From positions 1 to 51,562 of the forward strand of contig CANIFU010000013.1 of NCBI GenBank assembly GCA_947466965.1: a stretch of 51,562 nucleotides of DNA, read 5' to 3'. The DNA comes from Bacteroidota bacterium. GTDB lineage: Bacteria; Bacteroidota; Bacteroidia; 2-12-FULL-35-15. Each line of letters begins with the position of its first letter. The stretch's first letter is position 1. Positions 27,222 to 35,502 of the stretch are shown here, in pieces. A program made the translations under genes and the position numbers. The notes below the pieces were generated by a model, which saw only the letters and a program-made list of their open reading frames with translations, was not told the DNA's origin and made no database searches.

Positions 27222-28157
27222 TTATTTTTCTGTAATTTTCTTTAACAGGCTGGGAAGCATTTTTAAAGCAGCCACTTCTTTCATTTTAGCCCTTGCTTCG
27301 CCCGCAGGAGATCCAAAATATGTTTTGCCCGCAGGAATATCTTCTCCCAATCCAGCTTGTGCCAATAATACAGCACCTTTACCAATTCGAACATCGCTTC
27401 GGATACCCGCTTGCCCCCAAAGGGCAACACCATCTTCAATTATAACAACGCCTGCTACACCAACTTGAGATGCCATTAAACACATCTTACCAACCTGGGT
27501 ATCATGTCCGATCTGAACGTGATTGTCTATTTTAGTTCCTGCACCAATTCTCGTATCTCCTGAAACGCCTTTGTCGATGGTACACATAGCACCTATTTCA
27601 ACATCGTCTTCAATCACTACTCTCCCACACGAAATCATCTTATCAAAATATTCCGTACGTTTTTTATAGTAAAATGCATCCGCACCAATTACAGAATTCG
27701 AGTGAATAATAACATTGTTTCCTAAATGGCAATTGTCGTAAATTACTACATTGGGATGTAGTACACAATTTTCGCCGATGCTAACATTGTTTCCTAAATA
27801 TACGCCCGGCATAATGATGCTTGATTTCCCAATTTTTGCTGATTCTGCTATTTGTTTTAATGAATAGTTTACAGGTTGGAAGTGACGCACCAATTTATTG
27901 TAATCTCTGAATGGATCATCGGAAATCAATAATGCTTTTCCCTCCGGACATTCTACTTTTTTATTAATAAGAATGGTAGTTGCTTTTGAAAGAAGCGCTT
28001 TTTCGTAATATTTGGGATGATCAACAAATACAATGTCACCAGCTTCTACCATATGAATTTCGTTTAATCCACTAATGATATGGTTGTCATTGCCTTCAAA
28101 TTCACAGTTGATTAATGCGGCAATATCTTTCAGTTTATAGGCAGAAGGTAATTTCAT
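27222..28157 (-). CDS. LpxD-like acyltransferase paralogue
   Basis: 311 residues, somewhat shorter than classical LpxD (about 340). The N-terminal uridine-binding-like domain (about 1-100) is followed by left-handed beta-helix hexapeptide repeats. The presumed catalytic His is kept at 218 in VQIGHDTQVG. Where LpxD enzymes usually have a GFGF-type segment this protein has GADAFYYKKRTEYFDKM (158-174), which is the mark of the second lpxD-like gene often found beside efp in this phylum. It may therefore not make the normal lipid A step. It is isolated from efp by a terminator and has its own -7 box TATATTTG at 28181-28188. Confidence 0.8.
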   Translation of the reverse strand: MKLPSAYKLKDIAALINCEFEGNDNHIISGLNEIHMVEAGDIVFVDHPKYYEKALLSKATTILINKKVECPEGKALLISDDPFRDYNKLVRHFQPVNYSLKQIAESAKIGKSSIIMPGVYLGNNVSIGENCVLHPNVVIYDNCHLGNNVIIHSNSVIGADAFYYKKRTEYFDKMISCGRVVIEDDVEIGAMCTIDKGVSGDTRIGAGTKIDNHVQIGHDTQVGKMCLMASQVGVAGVVIIEDGVALWGQAGIRSDVRIGKGAVLLAQAGLGEDIPAGKTYFGSPAGEARAKMKEVAALKMLPSLLKKITEK

Positions 28158-28180
28158 AAATTAAGTTTTATTCGTTGACT

Positions 28181-28188
28181 CAAATATA
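28181..28188 (-). promoter_or_regulatory. -7 box TATATTTG for the LpxD-like gene
   Basis: Exact TAnnTTTG match, 23 bases before the ATG at 28157, directly after the efp terminator. Confidence 0.55.
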
Positions 28189-28190
28189 AC

Positions 28191-28222
28191 AAAAAAGTCC
28201 CGCAATGATGCGAGACTTTTTT
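28191..28222 (-). terminator. Terminator of efp
   Basis: Arms AAAAAAGTC-CGCA and TGCG-GACTTTTTT with one mismatch and a 4-base ATGA loop; a T-run ends it on the minus strand. It lies 20 bases after the efp stop. Confidence 0.8.
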
Positions 28223-28240
28223 GCTTAAAAAAAGTTTTGA

Positions 28241-28801
28241 TTATTTTACACGTTCAACATAGGAGTTGGTGCGGGTATCAATTTTTATTTTTTCACCTTC
28301 ATTTACAAATAAAGGGACGTTAACTACGGCTCCTGTTTCCATTGTTGCTGGTTTTAACGTGTTTGTTGCTGTATCGCCTTTTACTCCGGGTTCTGCATAA
28401 GTAATAATTAATTCAACAAATACGGGAGCTTCAGCCAAAATAGGTTCATCACCTTCAAAAGAAACTTTAACTTCCATTCCTTCTTTCAAGAATTTTATTG
28501 AATCTCCTAATAAGAAAGAGGGAATATATACCTGCTCAAAATTATCGTTATCCATTACAACAATAAAATCACCTTCAGGATAAATAAATTGCATGTTTTT
28601 ATATTCAACACGAACTACTTCAACTGCTTCACCAGCACGGAAACGGTTTTCAACAATTTTTCCATTTTTTAAATTTCGCATTCGTGCTTGGTAAAAAGCA
28701 CGTAAATTACCCGGTGTGCGGTGTTGATATTCTTCTATTTTGCAAAGTTCGCCGTTAAAACGGATTACTGAACCTACATTGATGTCGCCTGAATTTGCCA
28801 T
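28241..28801 (-). CDS. efp: Elongation factor P
   Basis: 186 residues with all three EF-P domains; it rescues ribosomes stalled at polyproline. The domain I loop reads HRTPGNLRAF. In E. coli the tip is PGKGQAF with modified Lys34; here Asn32 sits at that place and Arg34 two residues later, so lysine modification cannot occur. No epmA or epmB gene is nearby. Own promoter at 28844-28851 with a TTG element 20 bases upstream; own terminator at 28191-28222. Confidence 0.96.
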   Translation of the reverse strand: MANSGDINVGSVIRFNGELCKIEEYQHRTPGNLRAFYQARMRNLKNGKIVENRFRAGEAVEVVRVEYKNMQFIYPEGDFIVVMDNDNFEQVYIPSFLLGDSIKFLKEGMEVKVSFEGDEPILAEAPVFVELIITYAEPGVKGDTATNTLKPATMETGAVVNVPLFVNEGEKIKIDTRTNSYVERVK

Positions 28802-28843
28802 TTTGAATGTATTTTATAAGTTGTATTTTTTTTAATTGGATTG

Positions 28844-28874
28844 CGAAGATAGGATTTATAGGATGAAAAAGCAA
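28844..28874 (-). promoter_or_regulatory. efp promoter: TTG - 20 bp - TATCTTCG
   Basis: Minus-strand -7 box (28844-28851) has one mismatch to TAnnTTTG, and a TTG at 28872-28874 stands 20 bases upstream, the spacing of Bacteroidota sigma-ABfr promoters. It lies 42 bases before the ATG. Confidence 0.55.
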
Positions 28875-28952
28875 AAAGAGAGTTGTTTTCAGTTCGTACA
28901 TCTTTTTTTGTAGTTTATTTTTTTATAGCTGGTATTTGAAGTAATAACATAA

Positions 28953-29597
28953 CTAAACTGTTTTTTTATAATCCTCAATAATCAGTTGTTTGTTACAAAA
29001 TGAATATTCATATTCTTGCTGATTGGAAGCAACAATAATCATCCTGTTTTTAGAATGGGCTGTAACCAATTGCTGATACCAATCTATCGCTTTTTTGTCC
29101 AGATTCGATGTCGGTTCATCCAAAAGTAGGAGAGGGGTATCTGCTAAAATAGCAAGGGCTAATCGAACGCGTTGCTTCATCCCAGAAGAATAATATTTCA
29201 ACTGTTTATCTTTTGATTTTCCCAATTCTGTGAGTTCAATTATTTGTTTAGTGATCAAACCTTTTTGAAAGGGTTTAAATTTTTCTTGAAATTCAATTGA
29301 TTCTGTCAGTGTGAACTCCTCAAAAAGATCGAGGTAAGGAGCACAATAACTTAAACTGTTGAATAGATTTTCTATTTCAATTACAGCTGTAGTATTCGCG
29401 TTGGGTGTGTTTGTAAATGTGATTTCTCCTTCTGAATTCATTAAGCTTCCGGAAATTACTTGTAATAGTGTTGATTTTCCAGAACCATTAGCGCCTAAAA
29501 TAACATAGTTGTTTTCTGAAGAAAAATCGTAATTCACACCACGGAAGATCCACTCGAAGTTATAACGTTTACCAATATTTTTTAAGGAGATAATCAA
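28953..29597 (-). CDS. Stand-alone ABC ATP-binding protein
   Basis: 214 residues, a single ABC ATPase domain. P-loop GANGSGKST, signature YYSSGMKQRVRLALA and Walker B LLLLDEPTSNLD are intact; the SSGM form of the signature is common in CcmA-like and drug-export ATPases. No permease is adjacent, so the partner is encoded elsewhere. It lies 98 bases after lpxA on the same strand and could share its transcript. Confidence 0.87.
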   Translation of the reverse strand: MIISLKNIGKRYNFEWIFRGVNYDFSSENNYVILGANGSGKSTLLQVISGSLMNSEGEITFTNTPNANTTAVIEIENLFNSLSYCAPYLDLFEEFTLTESIEFQEKFKPFQKGLITKQIIELTELGKSKDKQLKYYSSGMKQRVRLALAILADTPLLLLDEPTSNLDKKAIDWYQQLVTAHSKNRMIIVASNQQEYEYSFCNKQLIIEDYKKTV

Positions 29598-29695
29598 TAA
29601 TTTGAATGCGTTAGTTGGGTTAATATGGTTTTAAATGAGCGATTATGATTGCGTCAAAATGAACTCCAAAAGGATTTCCCATTCACCTTAATTGT

Positions 29696-30469
29696 TTATG
29701 ATATCCCTCTCATGATTCCATCTTTTGATTCGTGGATGAAATTAAGGATCTGCTCTTTCTCTTTTGATGCTGGAGCTTCTTGTTCTATAATTGCTAAAGC
29801 ATTTGTTACATTATGTCCTTTCACATAAAGTGTACGATAAATATCTTCGATCTCTAAAACACTTTCGTTTGAAAAACCTCTTCGGCGTAACCCAACTGAA
29901 TTAATTCCAACATATTGTAAAGGTTCTCTTGCGGCTTTTGTAAATGGGGGAACATTTTTACGAACAAGTGAACCGCCTGTTATAAAAGCATGCGCGCCAA
30001 TACGCACAAATTGCTGAACAGCAGCTAAGCCTTCCAGTATTACCCAATCTTCGATAGTTACATGTCCGGCAAGATTTACGCTGTTTGCAATAATGATATT
30101 ATTTCCTAAAATACAATCATGTGCAACATGAACGTATGCCATCAATAAGCAATTGTTTCCAACAGCGGTTTTCATTTTATCTGTTGTACCTCTGTTAATC
30201 GTAACACATTCGCGTATGGTGGTATTATCTCCTATTTCGGTTGTTGTGTCTTCTCCATTAAATTTCAAATCTTGTGGAATTGCTGAAATAACTGCTCCAG
30301 GAAAAACGCGGCAGTTTTTACCTATACGTGCTCCGGAAAAAATAGTAACATTCGGTCCGATCCAACTTCCTTCACCAATTTCAACATTGTCATCAATGAA
30401 AGAAAATGGCGAAACAGTTACGTCTTTCCCGATTTTTGCGTTGGGATGAATATGGCTTAAGTTACTCAT
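29696..30469 (-). CDS. lpxA: UDP-N-acetylglucosamine O-acyltransferase
   Basis: 257 residues, normal for LpxA, which adds the first acyl chain to UDP-GlcNAc in lipid A synthesis. Hexapeptide repeats begin at IHPNAKIGKDV; the catalytic His lies in YVHVAHDCILGN, and GHVTIEDW and GLAAVQQFVRIG are standard. One base separates it from lpxC/fabZ, so they are translationally coupled. Confidence 0.96.
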   Translation of the reverse strand: MSNLSHIHPNAKIGKDVTVSPFSFIDDNVEIGEGSWIGPNVTIFSGARIGKNCRVFPGAVISAIPQDLKFNGEDTTTEIGDNTTIRECVTINRGTTDKMKTAVGNNCLLMAYVHVAHDCILGNNIIIANSVNLAGHVTIEDWVILEGLAAVQQFVRIGAHAFITGGSLVRKNVPPFTKAAREPLQYVGINSVGLRRRGFSNESVLEIEDIYRTLYVKGHNVTNALAIIEQEAPASKEKEQILNFIHESKDGIMRGIS

Positions 30470-30470
30470 G

Positions 30471-31883
30471 TTATAGGGCCGGAGCGGCTACTTTAGGTTG
30501 TTTATCTTTAATTACTTGCGCTAACATTACCGCTTCAACTACTTCTTTTCCGTTTACATATCCTACACCTCTCATGTTCACCAATCCTCTGCGAATAGGG
30601 CTTTCAAGTGTAAGTTGGAAAACAATTGTATCGCCCGGAATTACTTTTTGTTTGAATTTTACTCCATCAATCTTCATGAAATAGGTGCTGTAACATTCAG
30701 GATCTTCTACTTGTGCCAGTGCAAAAATACCACCTACCTGCGCCATTGCTTCTATTTGCATAACTCCTGGAAATACTGGATTGTCGGGGAAGTGTCCTTG
30801 AAAGAATGGTTCGTTTAAGGTTACATTTTTTACGCCAATGATACTTTCTCCTTTTATTTCCATAATCTTATCGATCATTAAGAATGGATAACGATGGGGA
30901 AGCATTTTAGTGATATCATTTATGTCGTATAGTGGCTTTTTTATGAGGTCAAATATTTTTTCTTTTCTCTTTGACTTTATCAGTTCCTTTATTTTTTTTG
31001 CAAATGCTACATTTCCTGCATGACCGGGGCGGGCAGCTAAAATATGCATTTTTAAAGGAACCCCAACAAGTGCCAAATCGCCAACAATGTCTAGTAATTT
31101 ATGACGTGCAGGTTCATTAAAGAAATGCAGGGTTGTATTGTTTAAAACTCCTTTTCCTTTTATCTCCACATCTTCTCTGTGAAAAACCTTTTGAAGGTGT
31201 TTGATTTGTTCTTGTGAAACTTCTTTATCAACTAGTACAATCGCGTTATTTAAATCACCGCCCTTGATCAGGTCGTGTGCTAATAAGGCTTCCAGTTCAT
31301 GTAAGAATACAAAGGTACGGCAAGGGGCAATTTCTGTTTTGAATTCACCGATGTGATACATGGAAGCATGTTGTGTTCCAAGTACTTCGGAATTATAATC
31401 GACCATTACAGTTGTTCTGTATGCGTCTTGAGGTACTGCTAGCATTTCTACTTTTTTAATCGGATCTTCGTACGACAAGTTCTCTGTTAGTTCAAAATAA
31501 ATGCGTTCTGCATTTTGTTCTACGATTTCAACTTGTTCTAATACGTTAATAAATGGCATTGAACTTCCATCCATGATAGGCATTTCAGGGCCATCCATTT
31601 CCATTAATACGTTGTCAATCTCTAAGCCAACCAAAGCAGCTAAAACGTGTTCTGTAGTATGAATGCGCGCGCCATTTTGTTCTAAAGTGGTTCCGCGGGA
31701 TGTATCTACTACATTGTCTACATCCGCATTAATAATAGGGTTACCAGGTAAATCAATTCGTTGAAATTTATAACCGTGATTTTCAGGTGCAGGACGGAAT
31801 GTTAAATTGGTTAGTTTTCCTGTATGTAATCCAACACCTGAAATGGTGACAGCTGTTTTTAATGTTCGTTGCTTTATACTCAT
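30471..31883 (-). CDS. lpxC/fabZ: Bifunctional UDP-3-O-acyl-GlcNAc deacetylase / 3-hydroxyacyl-ACP dehydratase
   Basis: 470 residues in two domains. LpxC (about 1-300) removes the acetyl group, the committed lipid A step; the zinc site is in IHTTEHVLAAL and HKLLDIVGDLALVG, with late HILAARPGHAGN. FabZ (about 325-465) has LPHRYPFLMIDKI and GHFPDNPVFPGVMQIEAMAQ with the catalytic His and Glu. The fusion is typical for Bacteroidota and couples lipid A and fatty acid synthesis. It leads the lpxC-lpxA unit. Confidence 0.97.
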   Translation of the reverse strand: MSIKQRTLKTAVTISGVGLHTGKLTNLTFRPAPENHGYKFQRIDLPGNPIINADVDNVVDTSRGTTLEQNGARIHTTEHVLAALVGLEIDNVLMEMDGPEMPIMDGSSMPFINVLEQVEIVEQNAERIYFELTENLSYEDPIKKVEMLAVPQDAYRTTVMVDYNSEVLGTQHASMYHIGEFKTEIAPCRTFVFLHELEALLAHDLIKGGDLNNAIVLVDKEVSQEQIKHLQKVFHREDVEIKGKGVLNNTTLHFFNEPARHKLLDIVGDLALVGVPLKMHILAARPGHAGNVAFAKKIKELIKSKRKEKIFDLIKKPLYDINDITKMLPHRYPFLMIDKIMEIKGESIIGVKNVTLNEPFFQGHFPDNPVFPGVMQIEAMAQVGGIFALAQVEDPECYSTYFMKIDGVKFKQKVIPGDTIVFQLTLESPIRRGLVNMRGVGYVNGKEVVEAVMLAQVIKDKQPKVAAPAL

Positions 31884-31948
31884 AGTATTCTAATGGTTGA
31901 ATCAATTCATCTTTAAACCCTAAATAATAGCCTTGAAATTTAATCTTT

Positions 31949-31956
31949 CAAATGTA
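31949..31956 (-). promoter_or_regulatory. -7 box TACATTTG for lpxC/fabZ-lpxA
   Basis: Exact TAnnTTTG match about 65 bases before the ATG. The rest of the 223-base gap (31884-32106) holds a 7-bp inverted repeat GATTGAT/ATCAATC at 32004-32023 and no gene. Confidence 0.5.
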
Positions 31957-32106
31957 TACAATTTATTGAATAAAAGTATGATTTTAGGTTTTTTTTGATC
32001 CTCGATTGATTGTGTGATCAATCAGTTTTAAGCGATAGAATACTATTTCAAACAAATCAATAAATTAGTATTCCATTAACAAAATCCAAAGGAGTGTGAA
32101 CGCTCG

Positions 32107-33336
32107 TTATTTTGGTGAACACAAATAATGTTTTTTTACAGTTTTTGCAAGCACATCAATGCTAAGCTGGTCAGAAGCATCAGCAATATCCGAAACCGAT
32201 CCGTCTTTGAATAAAATATTTATTCTGATCTTATCAGATCGATAGGCATCGTTGGAGACAATTCCTGTAAAAACAAAATAATTTACTTCTTTGTCTTTCA
32301 GCTTCAACCGTTTTTTTATGTTTTGCTTTATAAGCTTAATTTTTTCTTCTTTAAATGCCTGATTTTGTAATTCGACTTTAAATAATTTGCGGTCGACCAG
32401 CTGTTTACAAAGGCTAGAAAGAACAGTGTCGCTATGCGATGTCCAGACTTTTATCGATGTCATGATGTCGTTGTCATCAAGTTTAGAAAAAATATCCAGC
32501 AGTGTTGCATTTGTCTTGAAATCTTTTTCGCTGTATTTGTTGTATAAAAATGAACGCAATGCTGGGGTGCAAAATAAATCGGCTTTTTTTTCTGCAAGTT
32601 CTTTTGCCCGTTTCAGGATATTTACCAATAAACTTTCAGCACTTAAAACAGTTTTGTGCAGATAAACTTGCCAGTACATTAATCGGCGAGCAATTATAAA
32701 TTTTTCAATTGAATAGATACCTTTCGCTTCAATTGCTAGCTGGTCGTTTACCACATTCAGCATTTTTATAATTCTGTCCGAACTGACAACACCTTCTGAT
32801 ACACCTGTAAAAAAACTATCCCGATTAAGATAATCTAAGCGGTCCATGTCCAACTGACTAGATACCAATTGGTTTAAAAATTTCTTTTTGTATTTATTTT
32901 GAAATATGCTGATAGCTAGAGTAAGTTGTCCGTTAAATTCAGTATTTAAGCGGCTCATAAATAATTCAGAAATATCTTCATGGGTCACATTGCTCACGAT
33001 GCTGTGTTCCAAAGCATGTGAAAAAGGGCCGTGTCCAATATCATGCAGCAAAATAGCTATGGTCACAGCTTTCGCCTCCTCCTCTGTGATTTCATGTCCT
33101 TTGGAGCGGATGACATCAATCGCTTGTCCCATTAAATGCATTGCTCCCATGGCATGATGAAAGCGTGTATGCAGTGCTCCAGGATAAACTAAATTTGTTA
33201 ATCCTAATTGTTTGATCCTTCGTAACCTTTGAAAATAGGGGTGATCGATGAGATCGAAAATTATTTCGTACGGCAGAGATACGAAACCGTAAATCGGATC
33301 GTTAAAGATTTTTAGTTTGTTTGAAAATGTGTTCAT
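32107..33336 (-). CDS. HD-domain phosphohydrolase (dNTPase-like)
   Basis: 409 residues. The HD motif is complete: TRFHHAMGAMHL near residue 57, then LLHDIGHGPFSHALEHS near 94-110, and a later Asp in SQLDMDRLDYLNRDSF. The arrangement matches SAMHD1/YdhJ-like hydrolases acting on nucleotides or cyclic nucleotides; the substrate is not known. It is divergent from porX, and in many relatives also stands beside porX. Its -7 box lies only five bases before the ATG. Confidence 0.9.
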   Translation of the reverse strand: MNTFSNKLKIFNDPIYGFVSLPYEIIFDLIDHPYFQRLRRIKQLGLTNLVYPGALHTRFHHAMGAMHLMGQAIDVIRSKGHEITEEEAKAVTIAILLHDIGHGPFSHALEHSIVSNVTHEDISELFMSRLNTEFNGQLTLAISIFQNKYKKKFLNQLVSSQLDMDRLDYLNRDSFFTGVSEGVVSSDRIIKMLNVVNDQLAIEAKGIYSIEKFIIARRLMYWQVYLHKTVLSAESLLVNILKRAKELAEKKADLFCTPALRSFLYNKYSEKDFKTNATLLDIFSKLDDNDIMTSIKVWTSHSDTVLSSLCKQLVDRKLFKVELQNQAFKEEKIKLIKQNIKKRLKLKDKEVNYFVFTGIVSNDAYRSDKIRINILFKDGSVSDIADASDQLSIDVLAKTVKKHYLCSPK

Positions 33337-33341
33337 CGGTA

Positions 33342-33349
33342 CAAAGATA
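33342..33349 (-). promoter_or_regulatory. -7 box TATCTTTG for the HD gene, almost leaderless
   Basis: Exact TAnnTTTG match on the minus strand with five bases between it and the ATG at 33336. Confidence 0.6.
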
Positions 33350-33359
33350 ATTTATCTTT
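33343..33359. promoter_or_regulatory. 17-bp palindrome spanning the divergent HD/porX promoters
   Basis: A perfect 8+1+8 inverted repeat (AAAGATAA-T-TTATCTTT) in the 33-base HD/porX gap. The left half contains the HD -7 box; the right half contains TATCTTTT, one mismatch from the consensus, on the plus strand for porX. Confidence 0.5.
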
Positions 33360-33420
33360 TTTTAACAGCATGAGCAAGATTATATTTAATAACTTTATAA
33401 ACTCAATTAATATGCAATTT

Positions 33421-34974
33421 ATGGATAGAATTAGTGTTTTGTGGGCCGATGATGAAATTGATTTATTAAAGCCTCATATTTTATTTTTAAAAGACAAAGG
33501 ATACGATATTCATACGGCCACTAGCGGTGATGAGGCATTGGAATTAGTTGAAAAAAATGATTTTTCCGTAGTGCTTTTAGATGAAAATATGCCCGGATTA
33601 TCCGGATTAGAGACCTTAAATAGACTTAAATCCCGTTTTTCTGACATTCCTGTAATTATGATCACAAAAAGTGAAGAGGAGCATTTAATGGAAGATGCGA
33701 TCGGATCTAAAATTTCCGACTATCTGATCAAACCGGTTAATCCGAATCAGATTCTTCTATCACTTAAAAAAACACTCGACAATAAACGACTCATCAGTGA
33801 AAAAACAACTTCGAATTACCAACAGGAATTTCGCCAGATTGGAATGACGCTGAGCGATCGATTAAGCTGGAGCGAATGGGTGGAAGTGTATAAAAAGTTG
33901 GTGTATTGGGAGCTAGAGCTTGATAATAGCAAGGATGAAAGTATGATGGAGATCCTGAAAATGCAAAAGTCTGAAGCCAATAAATTGTATGGGAAATTTG
34001 TTGAGAATAATTATATAGGATGGCTCAATGGCAAAAATCAAAATCCGCCTTTGTTTTCTCACACCATCTTTAAAGCGAAAGTAGCACCATTGCTCGATAA
34101 AAATGAAACAACATTTGTTGTACTGATTGATAATTTACGCTTCGATCAATGGAAAATAATTCAGCCAATTATTTCTGACTATTTTAAAGTTGAACAAGAA
34201 GAGCTGTATAGTAGTATTTTGCCTACTGCCACCCAATACGCTCGTAATGCATTCTTTGCCGGATTGATGCCGAGTGAAATTGAAAAACGTTTTCCAAAAT
34301 CATGGTTGAATGACGAGGATGAAGGGGGAAAGAATATGCACGAAGAAGAATTTTTGTCAGATCAATTAAAACGTTTAGGTAAAGATGTCAAGATCAGCTA
34401 TCATAAAATTACAAATCATGCTGCCGGAAAACGCTTGTCAGAGAACATGAGTAATCTGATGCAAAATAAATTAAATGTTATCGTTTACAATTTTGTGGAC
34501 ATGCTTTCTCATGCGCGTACCGAAATGGAAGTGATCCGCGAATTGGCGGATGATGAAAAAGCATATCGATCTATTACTTTGTCCTGGTTTGAACATTCAC
34601 CATTGCATGATATTCTCAAACAGATCGCTTCCAAAAAATGCAAATTGGTGATTACTACAGATCATGGTACTATAAAGGTTAACGAGCCTTCTAAGGTAGT
34701 AGGAGATAAAAATGTAAATACAAATTTACGTTACAAACAAGGTAAAAGTTTGGATTATGTAAAAAAAGACGTATTTGAAATTCGCAATCCTGCAGATGCA
34801 TTTTTACCAAAACAAAATTTAAGTTCGGCATATGTATTTGTTAAGGAAGATAAGTTTTTTGCATATCCGAATAACTTCAACTATTATGTAGGGTATTACC
34901 GGAATACATTTCAACACGGAGGTTTATCAATGGAAGAAATGATAATTCCGTTTATTACATTGAGTGCAAAATAA
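33421..34974 (+). CDS. porX: PorX-type response regulator with PglZ/alkaline-phosphatase-like domain
   Basis: 517 residues from the ATG at 33421 (MDRISVLWADDE), the start that matches PorX; longer starts at 33370 and 33412 exist. The receiver domain (1-120) has acidic residues DD at 10-11, phospho-acceptor Asp54 in LLDENMPG and the conserved Thr/Lys in MITKSEEE and YLIKPVNP. The C-terminal PglZ domain carries VVLIDNLRFDQW, the Thr nucleophile region SSILPTATQYARN, and FVDMLSHAR and TTDHGT. PorX with the kinase PorY controls T9SS genes; PglZ of PorX is reported to act on oligonucleotides. It fits the T9SS cargo seen in this window. Confidence 0.93.
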   Translation: MDRISVLWADDEIDLLKPHILFLKDKGYDIHTATSGDEALELVEKNDFSVVLLDENMPGLSGLETLNRLKSRFSDIPVIMITKSEEEHLMEDAIGSKISDYLIKPVNPNQILLSLKKTLDNKRLISEKTTSNYQQEFRQIGMTLSDRLSWSEWVEVYKKLVYWELELDNSKDESMMEILKMQKSEANKLYGKFVENNYIGWLNGKNQNPPLFSHTIFKAKVAPLLDKNETTFVVLIDNLRFDQWKIIQPIISDYFKVEQEELYSSILPTATQYARNAFFAGLMPSEIEKRFPKSWLNDEDEGGKNMHEEEFLSDQLKRLGKDVKISYHKITNHAAGKRLSENMSNLMQNKLNVIVYNFVDMLSHARTEMEVIRELADDEKAYRSITLSWFEHSPLHDILKQIASKKCKLVITTDHGTIKVNEPSKVVGDKNVNTNLRYKQGKSLDYVKKDVFEIRNPADAFLPKQNLSSAYVFVKEDKFFAYPNNFNYYVGYYRNTFQHGGLSMEEMIIPFITLSAK

Positions 34975-35005
34975 AAAATCAACATTGCATTAAGATCTAT
35001 CCTTT

Positions 35006-35416
35006 ATGTCAGAAGTTATTATAAATTCATTATCCGAATTACCGGCTGTTGCAAATCAAGTCATTCAAGCATTTGGAGAAAGAAATGTAATTGCATTTCA
35101 AGGACAAATGGGTGCTGGGAAAACGACTTTTATTAAAGCTGTTTGTATATCATTGGGAGTGAAAGAAACAATCAGCAGCCCAACTTTCTCTATTGTAAAC
35201 GAATACCTTTCTGCTTCTGGCCGAAAAATATATCATTTTGATTTTTACAGAATTAAGGATATTAATGAAGCATACGATATGGGATATGAAGAATATCTCT
35301 ATTCCGATGCGCTTTGCCTTATTGAATGGCCCGAAAAAATTGAGTCAATTCTTCCCCTTAATGTGTTTTATGTTTCCATCAATTCTAAAGTAAACACGCG
35401 AATAATTTCTTTCTAA
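35006..35416 (+). CDS. tsaE: tRNA threonylcarbamoyladenosine biosynthesis ATPase
   Basis: 136 residues, normal for TsaE (YjeE), which works with TsaB and TsaD in t6A synthesis. The P-loop GQMGAGKTT, the motif SSPTFSIVNEY and HFDFYRI and LIEWPEKIE are diagnostic. 31 bases after porX on the same strand. Confidence 0.95.
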   Translation: MSEVIINSLSELPAVANQVIQAFGERNVIAFQGQMGAGKTTFIKAVCISLGVKETISSPTFSIVNEYLSASGRKIYHFDFYRIKDINEAYDMGYEEYLYSDALCLIEWPEKIESILPLNVFYVSINSKVNTRIISF

Positions 35417-35424
35417 TTAGATGC

Positions 35425-35457
35425 CACTTTTTACCCTCGATTTTAAAGTGTTTTTTT
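35425..35457 (+). terminator. Terminator after tsaE
   Basis: Arms CACTTT / AAAGTG with a 14-base loop followed by seven T. Short stem, so moderate support. Confidence 0.5.
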
Positions 35458-35465
35458 GTTCCCTT

Positions 35466-35481
35466 TATTTTTGTAAATTTG
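35466..35481 (+). promoter_or_regulatory. Twin -7 boxes TATTTTTG and TAAATTTG for ald
   Basis: Two exact TAnnTTTG matches in direct succession (35466-35473 and 35474-35481), the second 21 bases before the ATG at 35503. Confidence 0.5.
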
Positions 35482-35502
35482 TCTACTCCCAAGCGATAGA
35501 AA

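Noticed and set aside
32004-32023. Inverted repeat GATTGAT/ATCAATC downstream of the HD gene
   Set aside because: No T-run follows on either strand, so it is not called as a terminator; an operator role is unsupported.
33370-33420. Longer start for porX
   Set aside because: The receiver domain begins at MDRISVLW, as in known PorX; the extra 17 residues have no match to the family. It cannot be fully excluded, since a box lies at 33353-33360.
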